From assembly GCF_032393985.1 (NCBI RefSeq), contig NZ_CP135918.1, positions 6,821,724 through 6,885,723 on the forward strand: a stretch of DNA of 64,000 bases. The letters run 5' to 3'. The stretch is from Fischerella sp. JS2 (GTDB lineage Bacteria > Cyanobacteriota > Cyanobacteriia > Cyanobacteriales > Nostocaceae). How positions within the stretch are numbered: the stretch's first letter is position 1; the number at the start of each line of letters is the position of its first letter. Shown piece after piece: positions 17,104 through 26,195 of the stretch. The notes under the pieces are model-generated. The model was not told the origin of the DNA. It did not search any database and was given only the letters and a program-made list of their open reading frames with translations. A program made the position numbers and the translations under genes.

Positions 17104-18399
17104 ATGAAGATAGGCATTATTGGTGGCGGGATAATGGGGTTATCACTAGCCTATCGACTGTCACAAAAAGGTCATAAAGTCACTGTTTTTGAAAGCAGTC
17201 AACAACTTGGTGGACTTGCCACTTATCACGATTTTGGTGCTTTTGTTTGGGATAGATTTTATCATGTGATTCTGCCATCAGATAAATATCTAATTCAGTT
17301 TATTAAAGATATTGGACTGGCAGATCAATTGCGTTGGCGAGCTACATTAACAGGGTGTTACATAAATAAAAAATTATATTCCATCAGTAACACCTTAGAA
17401 TTTTTCTTGTTTCCTCCCCTTACTTTTATAGGTAAGCTACGATTAGCTTTTACTCTGTTGTACGGTTCGCGGATAAATAACTGGCAAAGACTAGAAAAAA
17501 TTCCGGTAGAAGATTGGCTATTACGAATCTCTGGGAAGAATGCCTACGAAAAGTTGTGGAAACCGTTACTGCTAGCAAAACTGGGAGAAAACTACAAACG
17601 TGTCTCTGCGGTTTTTATTTGGTCTTACATCAAACGTCTATTTTCGGCGCGTGATTCCTCATTGCATAAAGAACAACTAGGTTATATTGCAGGTGGATAT
17701 AAAACGGTTTTTGATCGTTTGGCTAATTTAATTCACGCTGCCAGTGGCGAAATTCGTACAGGTGTGGCTGTGGAATATATTGCACCACACTCAGAAAAAG
17801 GGATTTGGGTAGAAAGTAACAGCAAAAAAGAACATTTTGATAAAGTCATATTTACAGCACCTGTAAATGTTTTGCAACAGGTAGCAGCGAAAGATTTAGT
17901 GCAGATTGCTGGGGATGGTGCAACAGTAGAATACCTGGGTGTAATCTGTATGGGACTGATTACCCGTAAAGCATTAGTTCCCTACTACATTGTCAATGTT
18001 GCTGATCAGCAAATTCCGTTTACTGGTGTGTTGGGAATGAGTAACCTAGTTTCTCGCCAAGAAACAGCAGGACTGCATCTAACTTATTTCCCAAAATATG
18101 TGCATTCTGATGATCCGTTGCTAAAAAAATCAGATGAAGAACTGCGTAACTTGTTCTTCCAAGGACTGCGTCTGATGTTCCCAGACTTGCAGGTTGAAAA
18201 TATTGTATCAGCACACATTAACCGGGCTATGAAAATGCAACCGTTACAGGTGCTGAATTATTCTCAGCTTGTCCCCAAAGTATTGACGGAACATGAAGAT
18301 TTTTATGTGCTGAATACCTCACAGTTTCTCAATGACACGCTTAATAACAATACAGTGGTACATCATGTGGATGAATTTGTGAGTCAGTTTCACTTCTAA
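17104..18399 (+). CDS. FAD/NAD(P)-dependent amine-oxidase-like oxidoreductase
   Basis: 431 residues. The N-terminal dinucleotide-binding motif is GIIGGGIMGLSLAYRL, followed by FESSQQLGGLA, the typical start of the protoporphyrinogen-oxidase/UDP-galactopyranose-mutase-like superfamily. A second FAD-contacting segment is near the C-terminus. Related genes occur beside sugar epimerases in exopolysaccharide clusters, but their reactions are largely unknown. The 4-base spacing from the epimerase suggests joint function. A mutase that converts pyranose to furanose is one possibility, but the length and motifs fit the general amine-oxidase family better. Confidence 0.85.
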   Translation: MKIGIIGGGIMGLSLAYRLSQKGHKVTVFESSQQLGGLATYHDFGAFVWDRFYHVILPSDKYLIQFIKDIGLADQLRWRATLTGCYINKKLYSISNTLEFFLFPPLTFIGKLRLAFTLLYGSRINNWQRLEKIPVEDWLLRISGKNAYEKLWKPLLLAKLGENYKRVSAVFIWSYIKRLFSARDSSLHKEQLGYIAGGYKTVFDRLANLIHAASGEIRTGVAVEYIAPHSEKGIWVESNSKKEHFDKVIFTAPVNVLQQVAAKDLVQIAGDGATVEYLGVICMGLITRKALVPYYIVNVADQQIPFTGVLGMSNLVSRQETAGLHLTYFPKYVHSDDPLLKKSDEELRNLFFQGLRLMFPDLQVENIVSAHINRAMKMQPLQVLNYSQLVPKVLTEHEDFYVLNTSQFLNDTLNNNTVVHHVDEFVSQFHF

Positions 18400-18526
18400 A
18401 AATTAAACACTGGGTATAATTTTGTCTTAATAAAATTTTCTTCTTGTTAAGAATGTAACATCACTTTGCATATCTAAGAATTTATTGTGACAAAGCTTTA
18501 ATCAACACCTTGCGACTTACACAACA

Positions 18527-21520
18527 ATGGCTAATCAAACTATTTTTACAAATCAGACACCTAGTAATCCAGATATTAGCGATGGTGTGGGCTATGAACT
18601 AGGAATGAAATTCCAAAGTAATAAAGCTGGTCAAATTACTGCAATTCGGTATTGGAAAGCAGCCAGTGAAACAGGTAATCATGTCGGCAATATTTGGGCA
18701 GTAACAGGTGGTAGCCCATTGGCGACTGTTACTTTTGCCAACGAAACAGGTTCGGGTTGGCAAGAACAAGCCTTCAGTACTCCCTTAGATATTCAACCCA
18801 ACACAGTATACATAGTTTCGGTTAACTGTAACAGTCATTTTGCTGTCACCAATAATGGCTTAGCATCTTCAATTACAAATGGAAATCTCAGTTCAGTTGC
18901 TGATAACGCTAATGGTGTTTTCGGTGCTGTGGGTACTTTCCCAAATAACTCCTACCAGAACAGCAACTACTTCCGTGATATAGTCTTTGCCCCTGTAATT
19001 ATTCCTACGATTACTAAGGTTAGTGGTGACAATCAAACTGGCACAGCAGGAACAGCCTTAGCAAATGCGTTGGTAGTAAAAGTCGATGATGGTAATGGTA
19101 ATCCTCAATCAGGAGTTACGGTTAACTTTACTGTTAGTAGTGGCGGTGGCTCGGTTTCGCCTACCAGTGCTGTTACCAATGCCAATGGAGAGGCTAGTAC
19201 TGTGCTGACTTTGGGAGCGCCACCCAATGGTGCGCTTATCCCCATCACCAATACTGTAAATGCAACTGCATCAGGTGTTGGTACAGTTACTTTTACTGCC
19301 ACTGGTAATCCACCAGGAGTTAATATTTATACTGTTTTTACCAATCAAACACCTGATAGTCCAAATGTCACGGATAATACTTCTTATGAATTAGGTATGA
19401 AGTTTAGTAGTACCAAGGGTGGTCAAATTAGTGCTATTCGCTACTGGAAAGCGGCCAGTGAAACAGGAACCCATGTAGGCAAAATCTGGACAGCAGATGG
19501 TCAGTCGTTAGCAACAGTTACTTTTGAAAATGAGACTGCTTCCGGTTGGCAACAGCAGGTGCTGAGTACACCAGTTAATATTGACCCAAATACGACCTAT
19601 GTAGTTTCCGTCAACGCCAATGCATACTTTCCCATCTCTTACGATGTCCTAGCAAACTCTATTGTTAACGGGGTAATTAGCTCAGTTGCTGACGGCAATA
19701 ACGGCGTTTATGGCACTGTAGGCTCTTTCCCAACTAATTCCTACCGTAATAGCAACTATTTTCGTGATGTGGTCTTAGCGGTTGGTAGTACAGTTAATAA
19801 GGTCAGTGGCGATAACCAGACTGGTTCTGTAGGAACTACTTTACCCGATCCTTTAGTGGTGCGAGTCGAAGATCCGGATGGTAATCCTCTTTCAGGAGTA
19901 ACGGTTAACTTTGCTGTTACCAGTGGCGGTGGTTCAGTTTCGCCTACTAGTGCTGTCACAAATAGTAGTGGTCAAGCTAGCACGGTCCTGACTTTGGGGT
20001 CAATACCTAGTGGTCCAAATAATGCAGTGATTGTTAGGGCTACGGCAGTCGGTATCGGTACTACTAACTTCCAAGCCAAAGCAACACCTACAAATCCCAA
20101 TCCTATTTATATAGAGAATGCCAAACCAGGAACTACTAATTGGCAGATACCTAACTCTAACTACGCTCAAGATGAAATTTCGGGTTATGCCACAGCTACT
20201 AGTGTTAATAAGGGTGAATCGCTACCAATTAAAGTATCCTTAGCCCAAGCTGGTAGTTTCAAAGTAGAAGTGTATCGTTTGGGATACTACGGTGGTTTGG
20301 GTGGTAGGTTGATATCAAGTAGTGATGCTATCAGTGGTAACACCCAAGATCCATGTACTTTAGACTCTAATACTGGCCGAGTTCAGTGTAACTGGTCTAC
20401 TTCTTATACCATTGCTGTTGGTTCTGATTGGACTACTGGGTTGTACATTGCTAAGTTAATTGACCAAACAAGCAATAAGCAATCAGCGATCTGGTTTGTA
20501 GTGCGTGATGATAGCAGTAATGCTGACATCGTATTTCAAAGTAGTTTTACTACTTTCCAAGCTTATAACGCGATGGGTCAATATAGCTTATACGCTTGGA
20601 ATAGTCTAAATGGGCAGAAGGCTGTGAAGGTATCCTTTGACCGACCCTTTATTCAAACAACTAGTAACGGCGCGTGGTATTACGACATGATGACTCGTTT
20701 TGAACGTCATATGGTGCGCTGGCTAGAATCTCAAAGCTACAATATCTCTTACGTGACTAACTTGGATGTACAAGGTAACGTACAGAGGTTACGGCAGCAC
20801 AAGGTATTTCTATCAGTAGGTCACGACGAATACTGGTCAACACAAGAAAGGGATACCATTGAACAAGCACGGGATGGTAGTCCGAAGGTAAATTTAGGAT
20901 TTTTCACTGCTAATGCCGCTTATTGGTGTATACGCTTTGAAGACTCTAACCGGACTATGGTTTGCTACAAAGATAATTCTGATCCCGTATCACCTACAAA
21001 TAAATTCCGGTTAATAAACCGTCCAGAAAATGCTTTGTTGGGTGTCATGTACACTGGCGATGATGTTTCTACATACAATACTTTTAACTTCAATAATCCT
21101 ACTTACTCTGGATATGATTTTGTAGTTAGCAATAGCAGCGACCCTTATTATGCTAATACTGGGCTGAGTAACGGTGATAAGTTGACCAGTCTGGTGGGTT
21201 TTGAGTGGGATGCAGTGATAAATAATGGTGCAACACCAAGCGGATTAGTAGTACTGTCTCAGTCGGTGGTGAGTCCACAGTCAACTGACCAAGATTTACC
21301 AGCTGGTACTAATTACAACGTCTCAAATGCAGTCCGCTACACTGCTGCTAGCGGGGCAAAAGTATTTTCTACCGGATCTATTCATTGGATGTTCGGTTTA
21401 GATAATGGCGGTAACAGTCCTAGTCTTGTAGATCCTCGTGCTAAGCAGATAGCTGTCAATGTATTGGCAGACTTAGGTGCTAAACCCCAAACTCCAGATC
21501 CAAACGTCATTGTGCCTTAA
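18527..21520 (+). CDS. Modular protein: (DUF4082 + Ig-like)x2 + N,N-dimethylformamidase-beta-like C-terminal domain
   Basis: 997 residues. Two similar modules are visible: a DUF4082-like jelly-roll domain (about 3-155 and 268-420; shared phrases YELGMKF, IRYWKAASET and SYxNSNYFRD) each followed by an invasin-type bacterial Ig-like domain (about 160-265 and 421-520; shared SGDNQTG and TVNFxVxSGGGSVSPTSAVTN). Residues 527-990 resemble the C-terminal domain of the N,N-dimethylformamidase beta subunit (LGYYGG near 580; GHDEYWS near 765). No N-terminal signal peptide is seen, yet Ig-like and DUF4082 modules are typical of extracellular proteins, so it may leave by a non-Sec route. Enzymatic activity is unproven. 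The next gene is a Tat-exported protein. Confidence 0.88.
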   Translation: MANQTIFTNQTPSNPDISDGVGYELGMKFQSNKAGQITAIRYWKAASETGNHVGNIWAVTGGSPLATVTFANETGSGWQEQAFSTPLDIQPNTVYIVSVNCNSHFAVTNNGLASSITNGNLSSVADNANGVFGAVGTFPNNSYQNSNYFRDIVFAPVIIPTITKVSGDNQTGTAGTALANALVVKVDDGNGNPQSGVTVNFTVSSGGGSVSPTSAVTNANGEASTVLTLGAPPNGALIPITNTVNATASGVGTVTFTATGNPPGVNIYTVFTNQTPDSPNVTDNTSYELGMKFSSTKGGQISAIRYWKAASETGTHVGKIWTADGQSLATVTFENETASGWQQQVLSTPVNIDPNTTYVVSVNANAYFPISYDVLANSIVNGVISSVADGNNGVYGTVGSFPTNSYRNSNYFRDVVLAVGSTVNKVSGDNQTGSVGTTLPDPLVVRVEDPDGNPLSGVTVNFAVTSGGGSVSPTSAVTNSSGQASTVLTLGSIPSGPNNAVIVRATAVGIGTTNFQAKATPTNPNPIYIENAKPGTTNWQIPNSNYAQDEISGYATATSVNKGESLPIKVSLAQAGSFKVEVYRLGYYGGLGGRLISSSDAISGNTQDPCTLDSNTGRVQCNWSTSYTIAVGSDWTTGLYIAKLIDQTSNKQSAIWFVVRDDSSNADIVFQSSFTTFQAYNAMGQYSLYAWNSLNGQKAVKVSFDRPFIQTTSNGAWYYDMMTRFERHMVRWLESQSYNISYVTNLDVQGNVQRLRQHKVFLSVGHDEYWSTQERDTIEQARDGSPKVNLGFFTANAAYWCIRFEDSNRTMVCYKDNSDPVSPTNKFRLINRPENALLGVMYTGDDVSTYNTFNFNNPTYSGYDFVVSNSSDPYYANTGLSNGDKLTSLVGFEWDAVINNGATPSGLVVLSQSVVSPQSTDQDLPAGTNYNVSNAVRYTAASGAKVFSTGSIHWMFGLDNGGNSPSLVDPRAKQIAVNVLADLGAKPQTPDPNVIVP
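18536..20070 (+). repeat. Internal tandem duplication of a DUF4082/Ig-like module
   Basis: The first module (about 18536-19320) and the second (about 19328-20070) are diverged direct copies about 790 bp apart, clearly similar at the protein level and in stretches of DNA such as GGTGGTCAAATTAGTGCTATT against the first copy. It is an in-frame domain duplication and not a mobile element. Confidence 0.8.
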
Positions 21521-21562
21521 ATCTTTGATGCCACTACGACTACTACGACAGGATCTAAAGTT

Positions 21563-22561
21563 ATGTATTTAAGAATTAGACGCCGAAGATTTGCACAGTT
21601 GATGATCTCTGGTGCCGCAGCTAGTGCGATCGCTAATTTAGCAGGAAAAGCTGTTGGGCAAGTTCCATCTGTTGAAATTTCATCCGATCAAATTCTGGGT
21701 GTACGCTTAAGCAAGCCGGATACTGTAAGTGATGTTAAAACCACCCCCAGTATCTCTTTAGTTACTGCCAATCCAGTCACTGGTGAGCAGACTACTCTAG
21801 TTGATATTCCTTCCACAAATGTTACCTCTAGAAGTGTTAACAATGATGCTAGAGATTCTACAACCACATCTGGAAACAAGACAAAATCTCTGGCTACTCA
21901 ACCGATAGAGCGAATTACTGCTTTTACTGTCTCATTCGATGGCAAATTAGTAGTTAGCTCTGTATTAAGTCAGCAGCAAGGTAATTTTAGCCGTCTGCTC
22001 ATACTTGATGCGAAGTCTGGTAAATTACAAACAGCACTGGAGCTAACTGGCTTTACTACCAAAAATGCTACATTAGAAAGTCTAGTAGCGACAAAAGAAA
22101 ATTACTTGGGTCTGGTCAGTCTAAGTGGTGGAATTACACCCTTTGAATTTGTAGGTGTTGAACCTACTTCAGGAGAAATATTTCCTGGTGCAAAACTTTC
22201 GCTACCAGACTTGTTTTTTGCCCAACGCTATAGTAATCTTGCCCTGGCTCCCGATGGTACAATTTATGCTACTAATTTGGGTTCACAGGGTTCTACTGTT
22301 TTGATTCAGATAGACCTAGCTGACCGCTCAGTAGTCACTGGAAAAGCAAAAATTAAATCTGTGGCAGTATTAAGATATAACAAAGAAAAATTAGAAAATG
22401 ATTTGTTAAGTTTAGCTATTTCTTCTAAAGGTGAAATTTATGCCTTAGCAAAACCAAAACGAGATGGAACAAATTCTTTATTTACCATTGATTCTAAGAC
22501 TGGAGAAATGACTTTTATCCGAGAATTTGCAGTAGATAAGATTGCATTTTCTCCGTTATAA
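21563..22561 (+). CDS. Tat-exported protein with beta-propeller-like repeats
   Basis: 332 residues. The N-terminus has a twin-arginine signal (RRRRFAQLMISGAA) ending in a predicted AxA-like cleavage site near residue 32 (GKAVGQ), so it is probably exported folded. The rest contains repeated short beta-strand blocks (ITAFTVSFDGKLVVSS, LALAPDGTIYATN, LAISSKGEIYALA), which suggest a beta-propeller. No catalytic motif is recognised. It follows the 997-residue modular protein by 42 bases and is closed by a terminator at 22607-22653, so the two form one transcription unit. Expected location is the periplasm or cell surface. Confidence 0.75.
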   Translation: MYLRIRRRRFAQLMISGAAASAIANLAGKAVGQVPSVEISSDQILGVRLSKPDTVSDVKTTPSISLVTANPVTGEQTTLVDIPSTNVTSRSVNNDARDSTTTSGNKTKSLATQPIERITAFTVSFDGKLVVSSVLSQQQGNFSRLLILDAKSGKLQTALELTGFTTKNATLESLVATKENYLGLVSLSGGITPFEFVGVEPTSGEIFPGAKLSLPDLFFAQRYSNLALAPDGTIYATNLGSQGSTVLIQIDLADRSVVTGKAKIKSVAVLRYNKEKLENDLLSLAISSKGEIYALAKPKRDGTNSLFTIDSKTGEMTFIREFAVDKIAFSPL

Positions 22562-22606
22562 GAACTTGTGGTTGACAAAGTTTTTTTAAAAATTGTTTCT
22601 AATCTA

Positions 22607-22653
22607 AAAAAATCCTCTTTTGCCGATTGTGTCAATGCAAGAGAGGATTTTTT
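22607..22653 (+). terminator. Factor-independent terminator (possibly bidirectional)
   Basis: AAAAAATCCTCTTTTGC (22607-22623) pairs with GCAAGAGAGGATTTTTT (22637-22653) with one mismatch around a 13-base loop, giving A-runs and T-runs on both sides. It follows the Tat-exported protein gene by about 45 bases and overlaps the false upstream TTG start of the next gene. Confidence 0.85.
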
Positions 22654-22680
22654 ATCCTAAAATTCTTGGGAGCAAAACTC

Positions 22681-23466
22681 ATGTATTTAGATAATGTAGA
22701 TGGTGACAGAAAAGAAAATCGATGCTCAGTTAGCATTATTGTTCCCTGCTTCAATGAATCTGAAGGTATTGCGGCACTCAAGACAAAATTGTTACCTGTG
22801 GTAGAAAAAATACGTGACTGTAGATTGGTAGAAATAATTTGTATAGATGACGGTAGTACTGACGATACTTATCTACAATTACAAAATTACCTTGGACAAG
22901 CCGCTGAGATCATCCGCCATCCCAAAAATAAAGGACTTTCAGTCGCAACCCAAACCGGATTAGGAGCAGCAAAAGGCGATATCATCTGTGTTATGGATAG
23001 TGACTGCACATATGATCCCAAATATCTAATTGACCTTTTAGATTTAATGCGTCCTGGTATAGATATCGTTACCGCATCTCCTTATCATCCTCAAGGTCGT
23101 GTTAAAAATGTCCCTTCTTGGCGTTTATTTCTTAGTAAAGGTTTATCACAAATATATAGAATAGTTTTGCCACAAAAACTTTATACCTATACTAGTATGT
23201 TTCGTGCTTACCGACGTGAAATTCTTGAGAAAATACCCATTACTTATCCAGGTTTTTTAGGGTTAGTAGAGATTGTTGCTGAAGCAATGTTGTGTGGATA
23301 TAAAGTAGTTGAATTACCTACAGAGTTAAGTAATCGCATCTATGGACAATCAAAACTACGCGTAGTGAAAGTAATTTGGAGTCATTTAAAGTATATTGGC
23401 AAGTTAACATTCAGACGTTTATTTGTGGCACAACCAAGTAGAGTTATCCTCTACAAATATAAATAA
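22681..23466 (+). CDS. Family 2 glycosyltransferase (DPM1-like)
   Basis: About 261 residues of a GT-A fold. SIIVPCFNESEGI at the N-terminus, IDDGSTDDTY, and the metal-binding VMDSDCTYDP (DxD) are all present, the classic set for dolichyl/polyprenyl-phosphate mannosyl- or glucosyltransferases and other family 2 enzymes. Without a following membrane anchor, a soluble enzyme that makes a polyprenyl-phosphate sugar is plausible and would supply substrates to the ArnE/F-like pair. The frame opens at a TTG (22627) that lies inside the terminator hairpin; GGGAG at 22668-22672, 8 bases before the ATG at 22681, decides the start. Confidence 0.88.
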   Translation: MYLDNVDGDRKENRCSVSIIVPCFNESEGIAALKTKLLPVVEKIRDCRLVEIICIDDGSTDDTYLQLQNYLGQAAEIIRHPKNKGLSVATQTGLGAAKGDIICVMDSDCTYDPKYLIDLLDLMRPGIDIVTASPYHPQGRVKNVPSWRLFLSKGLSQIYRIVLPQKLYTYTSMFRAYRREILEKIPITYPGFLGLVEIVAEAMLCGYKVVELPTELSNRIYGQSKLRVVKVIWSHLKYIGKLTFRRLFVAQPSRVILYKYK

Positions 23467-23492
23467 GTAGGTAAAACACAAATAAAATTATT

Positions 23493-24560
23493 ATGAAAAT
23501 AGTAACAATCTTAGGTGCAAGACCACAATTTGTGAAAGCGTCGGTAGTTAGTTGTGCGTTCCGTCAAGTAGGAATTGAGGAAATAATTGTTCACACAGGT
23601 CAGCACTTTGATGCGCGCATGTCTGATATCTTTTTCAAAGATCTAGATTTGCCACAACCGGACTATCATTTGAATATTCATAGCCTCAATCACGGGGCAA
23701 TGACAGGTAGAATGATGGAAAAAATAGAGGAGTTATTATTACAAAACAGACCTAATTGGATATGTGTTTATGGCGATACTAACTCTACGCTAGCAGGTGC
23801 ATTAGTAGCTGCAAAATTATATATTCCCTTAGCTCATATTGAAGCTGGACTACGCAGTTTTAATCGAGAAATGCCAGAAGAAGTAAATCGTGTGGTGACA
23901 GATCATCTGGCACAACTATTATTTGCACCAACTCCTCTTGCTATAGAATGTCTACAAAAAGAAGGAATTGTCCAAGGTATCCATTTAGTCGGAGATGTGA
24001 TGATGGATGCCATTTTGACTTTTAAATTAAAAGCCAACAATTCTTCTAATATTCTCAGTAAATACCAGTTAAATCCGCAGACATTTTATTTAGCAACTAT
24101 CCATCGTCCCAGTAATACAGATAATCGCGATCGCCTCAGTTCTATTCTCAAAAGTTTGACAGAACTAGATTTACCTGTGGTATTTCCCATCCATCCACGA
24201 ACACAGGCACAAGTTCAGAAACAGGGATTAGATTTTTATCTTGAAAGTAGCAAAATTTTAGCAATACCACCAGTCAGTTATCTAGATATGTTGGTGCTGG
24301 AAAGTAACTGTCAAGGTTTAATCACAGATTCTGGTGGTATGCAAAAAGAAGCCTATATCTTGGGTCGTCCTTGTTTTACCATGCGTAATGAGACTGAATG
24401 GAAAGAGACAGTAGAAGCTGGTTGGAACAAACTTGTGCAACCAGAGACTTTAAAAGAAGCGATCGCCAACTTTATTCCACCATCCCAATCACCTCTGTTT
24501 TATGGTGAAGGTAATGCTGCAACTAAAATTACAGAAGTTCTCCTCAATGAGAGAAACTAA
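23493..24560 (+). CDS. wbpI: UDP-sugar 2-epimerase, WbpI/WecB family
   Basis: 355 residues. Family landmarks are GARPQFVKASVVS, HTGQHFDARMSDIFF, VYGDTNSTLAGA, HIEAGLRSF and TDSGGMQKEA. The sequence is closer to WbpI (KASVVS and the FF-x2-L segment followed by HG-x-MTGRM) than to general WecB. WbpI inverts C2 of UDP-GlcNAc(3NAc)A to UDP-ManNAc(3NAc)A. This would complete the pathway whose first four enzymes lie 8-12 kb upstream, although intervening genes separate it from them. A plain UDP-GlcNAc 2-epimerase remains possible. Confidence 0.85.
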   Translation: MKIVTILGARPQFVKASVVSCAFRQVGIEEIIVHTGQHFDARMSDIFFKDLDLPQPDYHLNIHSLNHGAMTGRMMEKIEELLLQNRPNWICVYGDTNSTLAGALVAAKLYIPLAHIEAGLRSFNREMPEEVNRVVTDHLAQLLFAPTPLAIECLQKEGIVQGIHLVGDVMMDAILTFKLKANNSSNILSKYQLNPQTFYLATIHRPSNTDNRDRLSSILKSLTELDLPVVFPIHPRTQAQVQKQGLDFYLESSKILAIPPVSYLDMLVLESNCQGLITDSGGMQKEAYILGRPCFTMRNETEWKETVEAGWNKLVQPETLKEAIANFIPPSQSPLFYGEGNAATKITEVLLNERN

Positions 24561-24577
24561 ATAATTAAGTGATTTAC

Positions 24578-26146
24578 ATGATTAAAAATATGCAAAATCA
24601 AGAGACGTTGAAAGTGTCAAACCATCAACTTATCAATATGATTCCCTACATTATTATCATCGCTACAGTACTTGCTGCATGGTTTCCTGTACTTGGTGGA
24701 GGTCCACTCATTGGCGATGAACATGTTTTCACTTTGATATTTAAAGATGGTGTATTTGCCTATTTTAGTAGCTGGTTCTCATCTTGGGGAACAATGCGGC
24801 TTTTAGGTCAAGCAATCAATGGTTTTAACACAACTCACCCTACTTTCTGTTATTTTCTATTAGTTTTTACTCATATTTTCACAGTCTGTTTATTTTTTAG
24901 AGTTAGCCAAATTCTACTAAAAAGAACAAGTCTGTCATTAGTTTTAGCATTAATAATGGGTCTTTTCCCTTGGGGATATCAGTCAGTTGTACAGATTATG
25001 GGCTATACGACTATGCTGTCTACAACATTATTTCTGGGGAATCTATTACTAATACTAAATTTTGCCAAAAATGCTAAATCGCAACCATACATATTTATTA
25101 TTAGCTATCTTTTAACTTTCATTACTCAGTTAATATATGAAAATCTTGTATTTGCATTTATGCTCAGTGGTGTGGTTATCTGGCTTGAGCAATATCAAAA
25201 TAGATTTCGATGGAAATCTATTGTTCAAAATATTCAAACAAGAGTATCTGGGTTGGCTCCCTTTTTAGGAGGATTGACATTTCTGATTTTATCCAAATTG
25301 ACAGTTAATCTTAGTAATGTTAACAAGACTCTTGGGCGTTCACTCACTATAAATCCAGAAGCTGTTTTTTCAACTTATTATTATCAGTACACAAATATAT
25401 ATATTTTTCAACCTTGGTTGAACTCAGATACACGCAACTTGATTTTTTTTGCTTGGAACTGGATTAATATTATAGCGTTTATTCTTTTATTAAGTATTTT
25501 TATTGTCAGCTTATTTATATATTTCAAACAAAAAAGTCAATTTTTAGAAGATCACAAAAATTTAAGTAGCCAACTATTTGTTTACTTACTTTCATTAATG
25601 TTGGGAGGATCTTTTATTTTTGTTGTTGCTGGTGGTTATACTCTCGATACTCGGAAAAAATATGCTTTAATTCCACTGATGCTACTTGCATTCGGTTGGA
25701 TTTGGTGTAATTTATTTGAACACAGATTCAAGATTTCTCGCAAATTTATAGTTATCCTAATGACTTTAGGGTTGTTTGGTGTTAGCACTACTTGGGTAGT
25801 AGTAGGGACTTATCGTTACGAGGTAATGCGTCAAGATGCTTTAGCAGCCTTTCTAGCCACAAACAATATTGTTGGTGATATTCAACTTAAGCATAATCCT
25901 GATATTGAAGCTGCCTGGCCGACAATGGCTAGTACCGTGGGTTTTAGTATTTTTGATGATTGGGCAATTAATATTGCTCTCAGAGCCAAGCGTAATAGAT
26001 TATGTTGTAAAACGTTAATTGATATGAATTGGATTTTGCAAGATCCATATGCTGTTCATACCACTGCAAATTCCAATGCACCAAAATTAAGTTTTGATTC
26101 CAATAAATTCCGTTGGCAATTAGTTGATAGCCAAGTTAAAAAATGA
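24578..26146 (+). CDS. Multi-pass membrane protein of unknown function
   Basis: About 522 residues with roughly ten hydrophobic helices across its length and a C-terminal soluble tail from about 420. The N-terminal loop has GGGPLIGDEH, reminiscent of the acidic loop of GT-C membrane glycosyltransferases, but no family is firmly recognised. The GTG at 24569 is also in frame; the ATG at 24578 is preferred. Located directly before the ABC exporter with a 49-bp gap, it probably acts in polysaccharide synthesis, modification or transport at the membrane. Whether it transfers sugar, polymerises or exports cannot be decided from sequence alone. Confidence 0.72.
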   Translation: MIKNMQNQETLKVSNHQLINMIPYIIIIATVLAAWFPVLGGGPLIGDEHVFTLIFKDGVFAYFSSWFSSWGTMRLLGQAINGFNTTHPTFCYFLLVFTHIFTVCLFFRVSQILLKRTSLSLVLALIMGLFPWGYQSVVQIMGYTTMLSTTLFLGNLLLILNFAKNAKSQPYIFIISYLLTFITQLIYENLVFAFMLSGVVIWLEQYQNRFRWKSIVQNIQTRVSGLAPFLGGLTFLILSKLTVNLSNVNKTLGRSLTINPEAVFSTYYYQYTNIYIFQPWLNSDTRNLIFFAWNWINIIAFILLLSIFIVSLFIYFKQKSQFLEDHKNLSSQLFVYLLSLMLGGSFIFVVAGGYTLDTRKKYALIPLMLLAFGWIWCNLFEHRFKISRKFIVILMTLGLFGVSTTWVVVGTYRYEVMRQDALAAFLATNNIVGDIQLKHNPDIEAAWPTMASTVGFSIFDDWAINIALRAKRNRLCCKTLIDMNWILQDPYAVHTTANSNAPKLSFDSNKFRWQLVDSQVKK

Positions 26147-26195
26147 TTAATTAAAAATAAATATTTTGCTCAAGTAGTTGTAATAAAAATTCAAA

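Noticed and set aside
18527-21520. Complete dimethylformamidase enzyme
   Set aside because: Only the C-terminal part resembles the beta subunit; no alpha subunit gene is adjacent and the N-terminal two thirds differ.
22627-22680. TTG start of the family 2 glycosyltransferase
   Set aside because: It lies inside a terminator hairpin, and a good ribosome binding site is 8 bases before the ATG at 22681.
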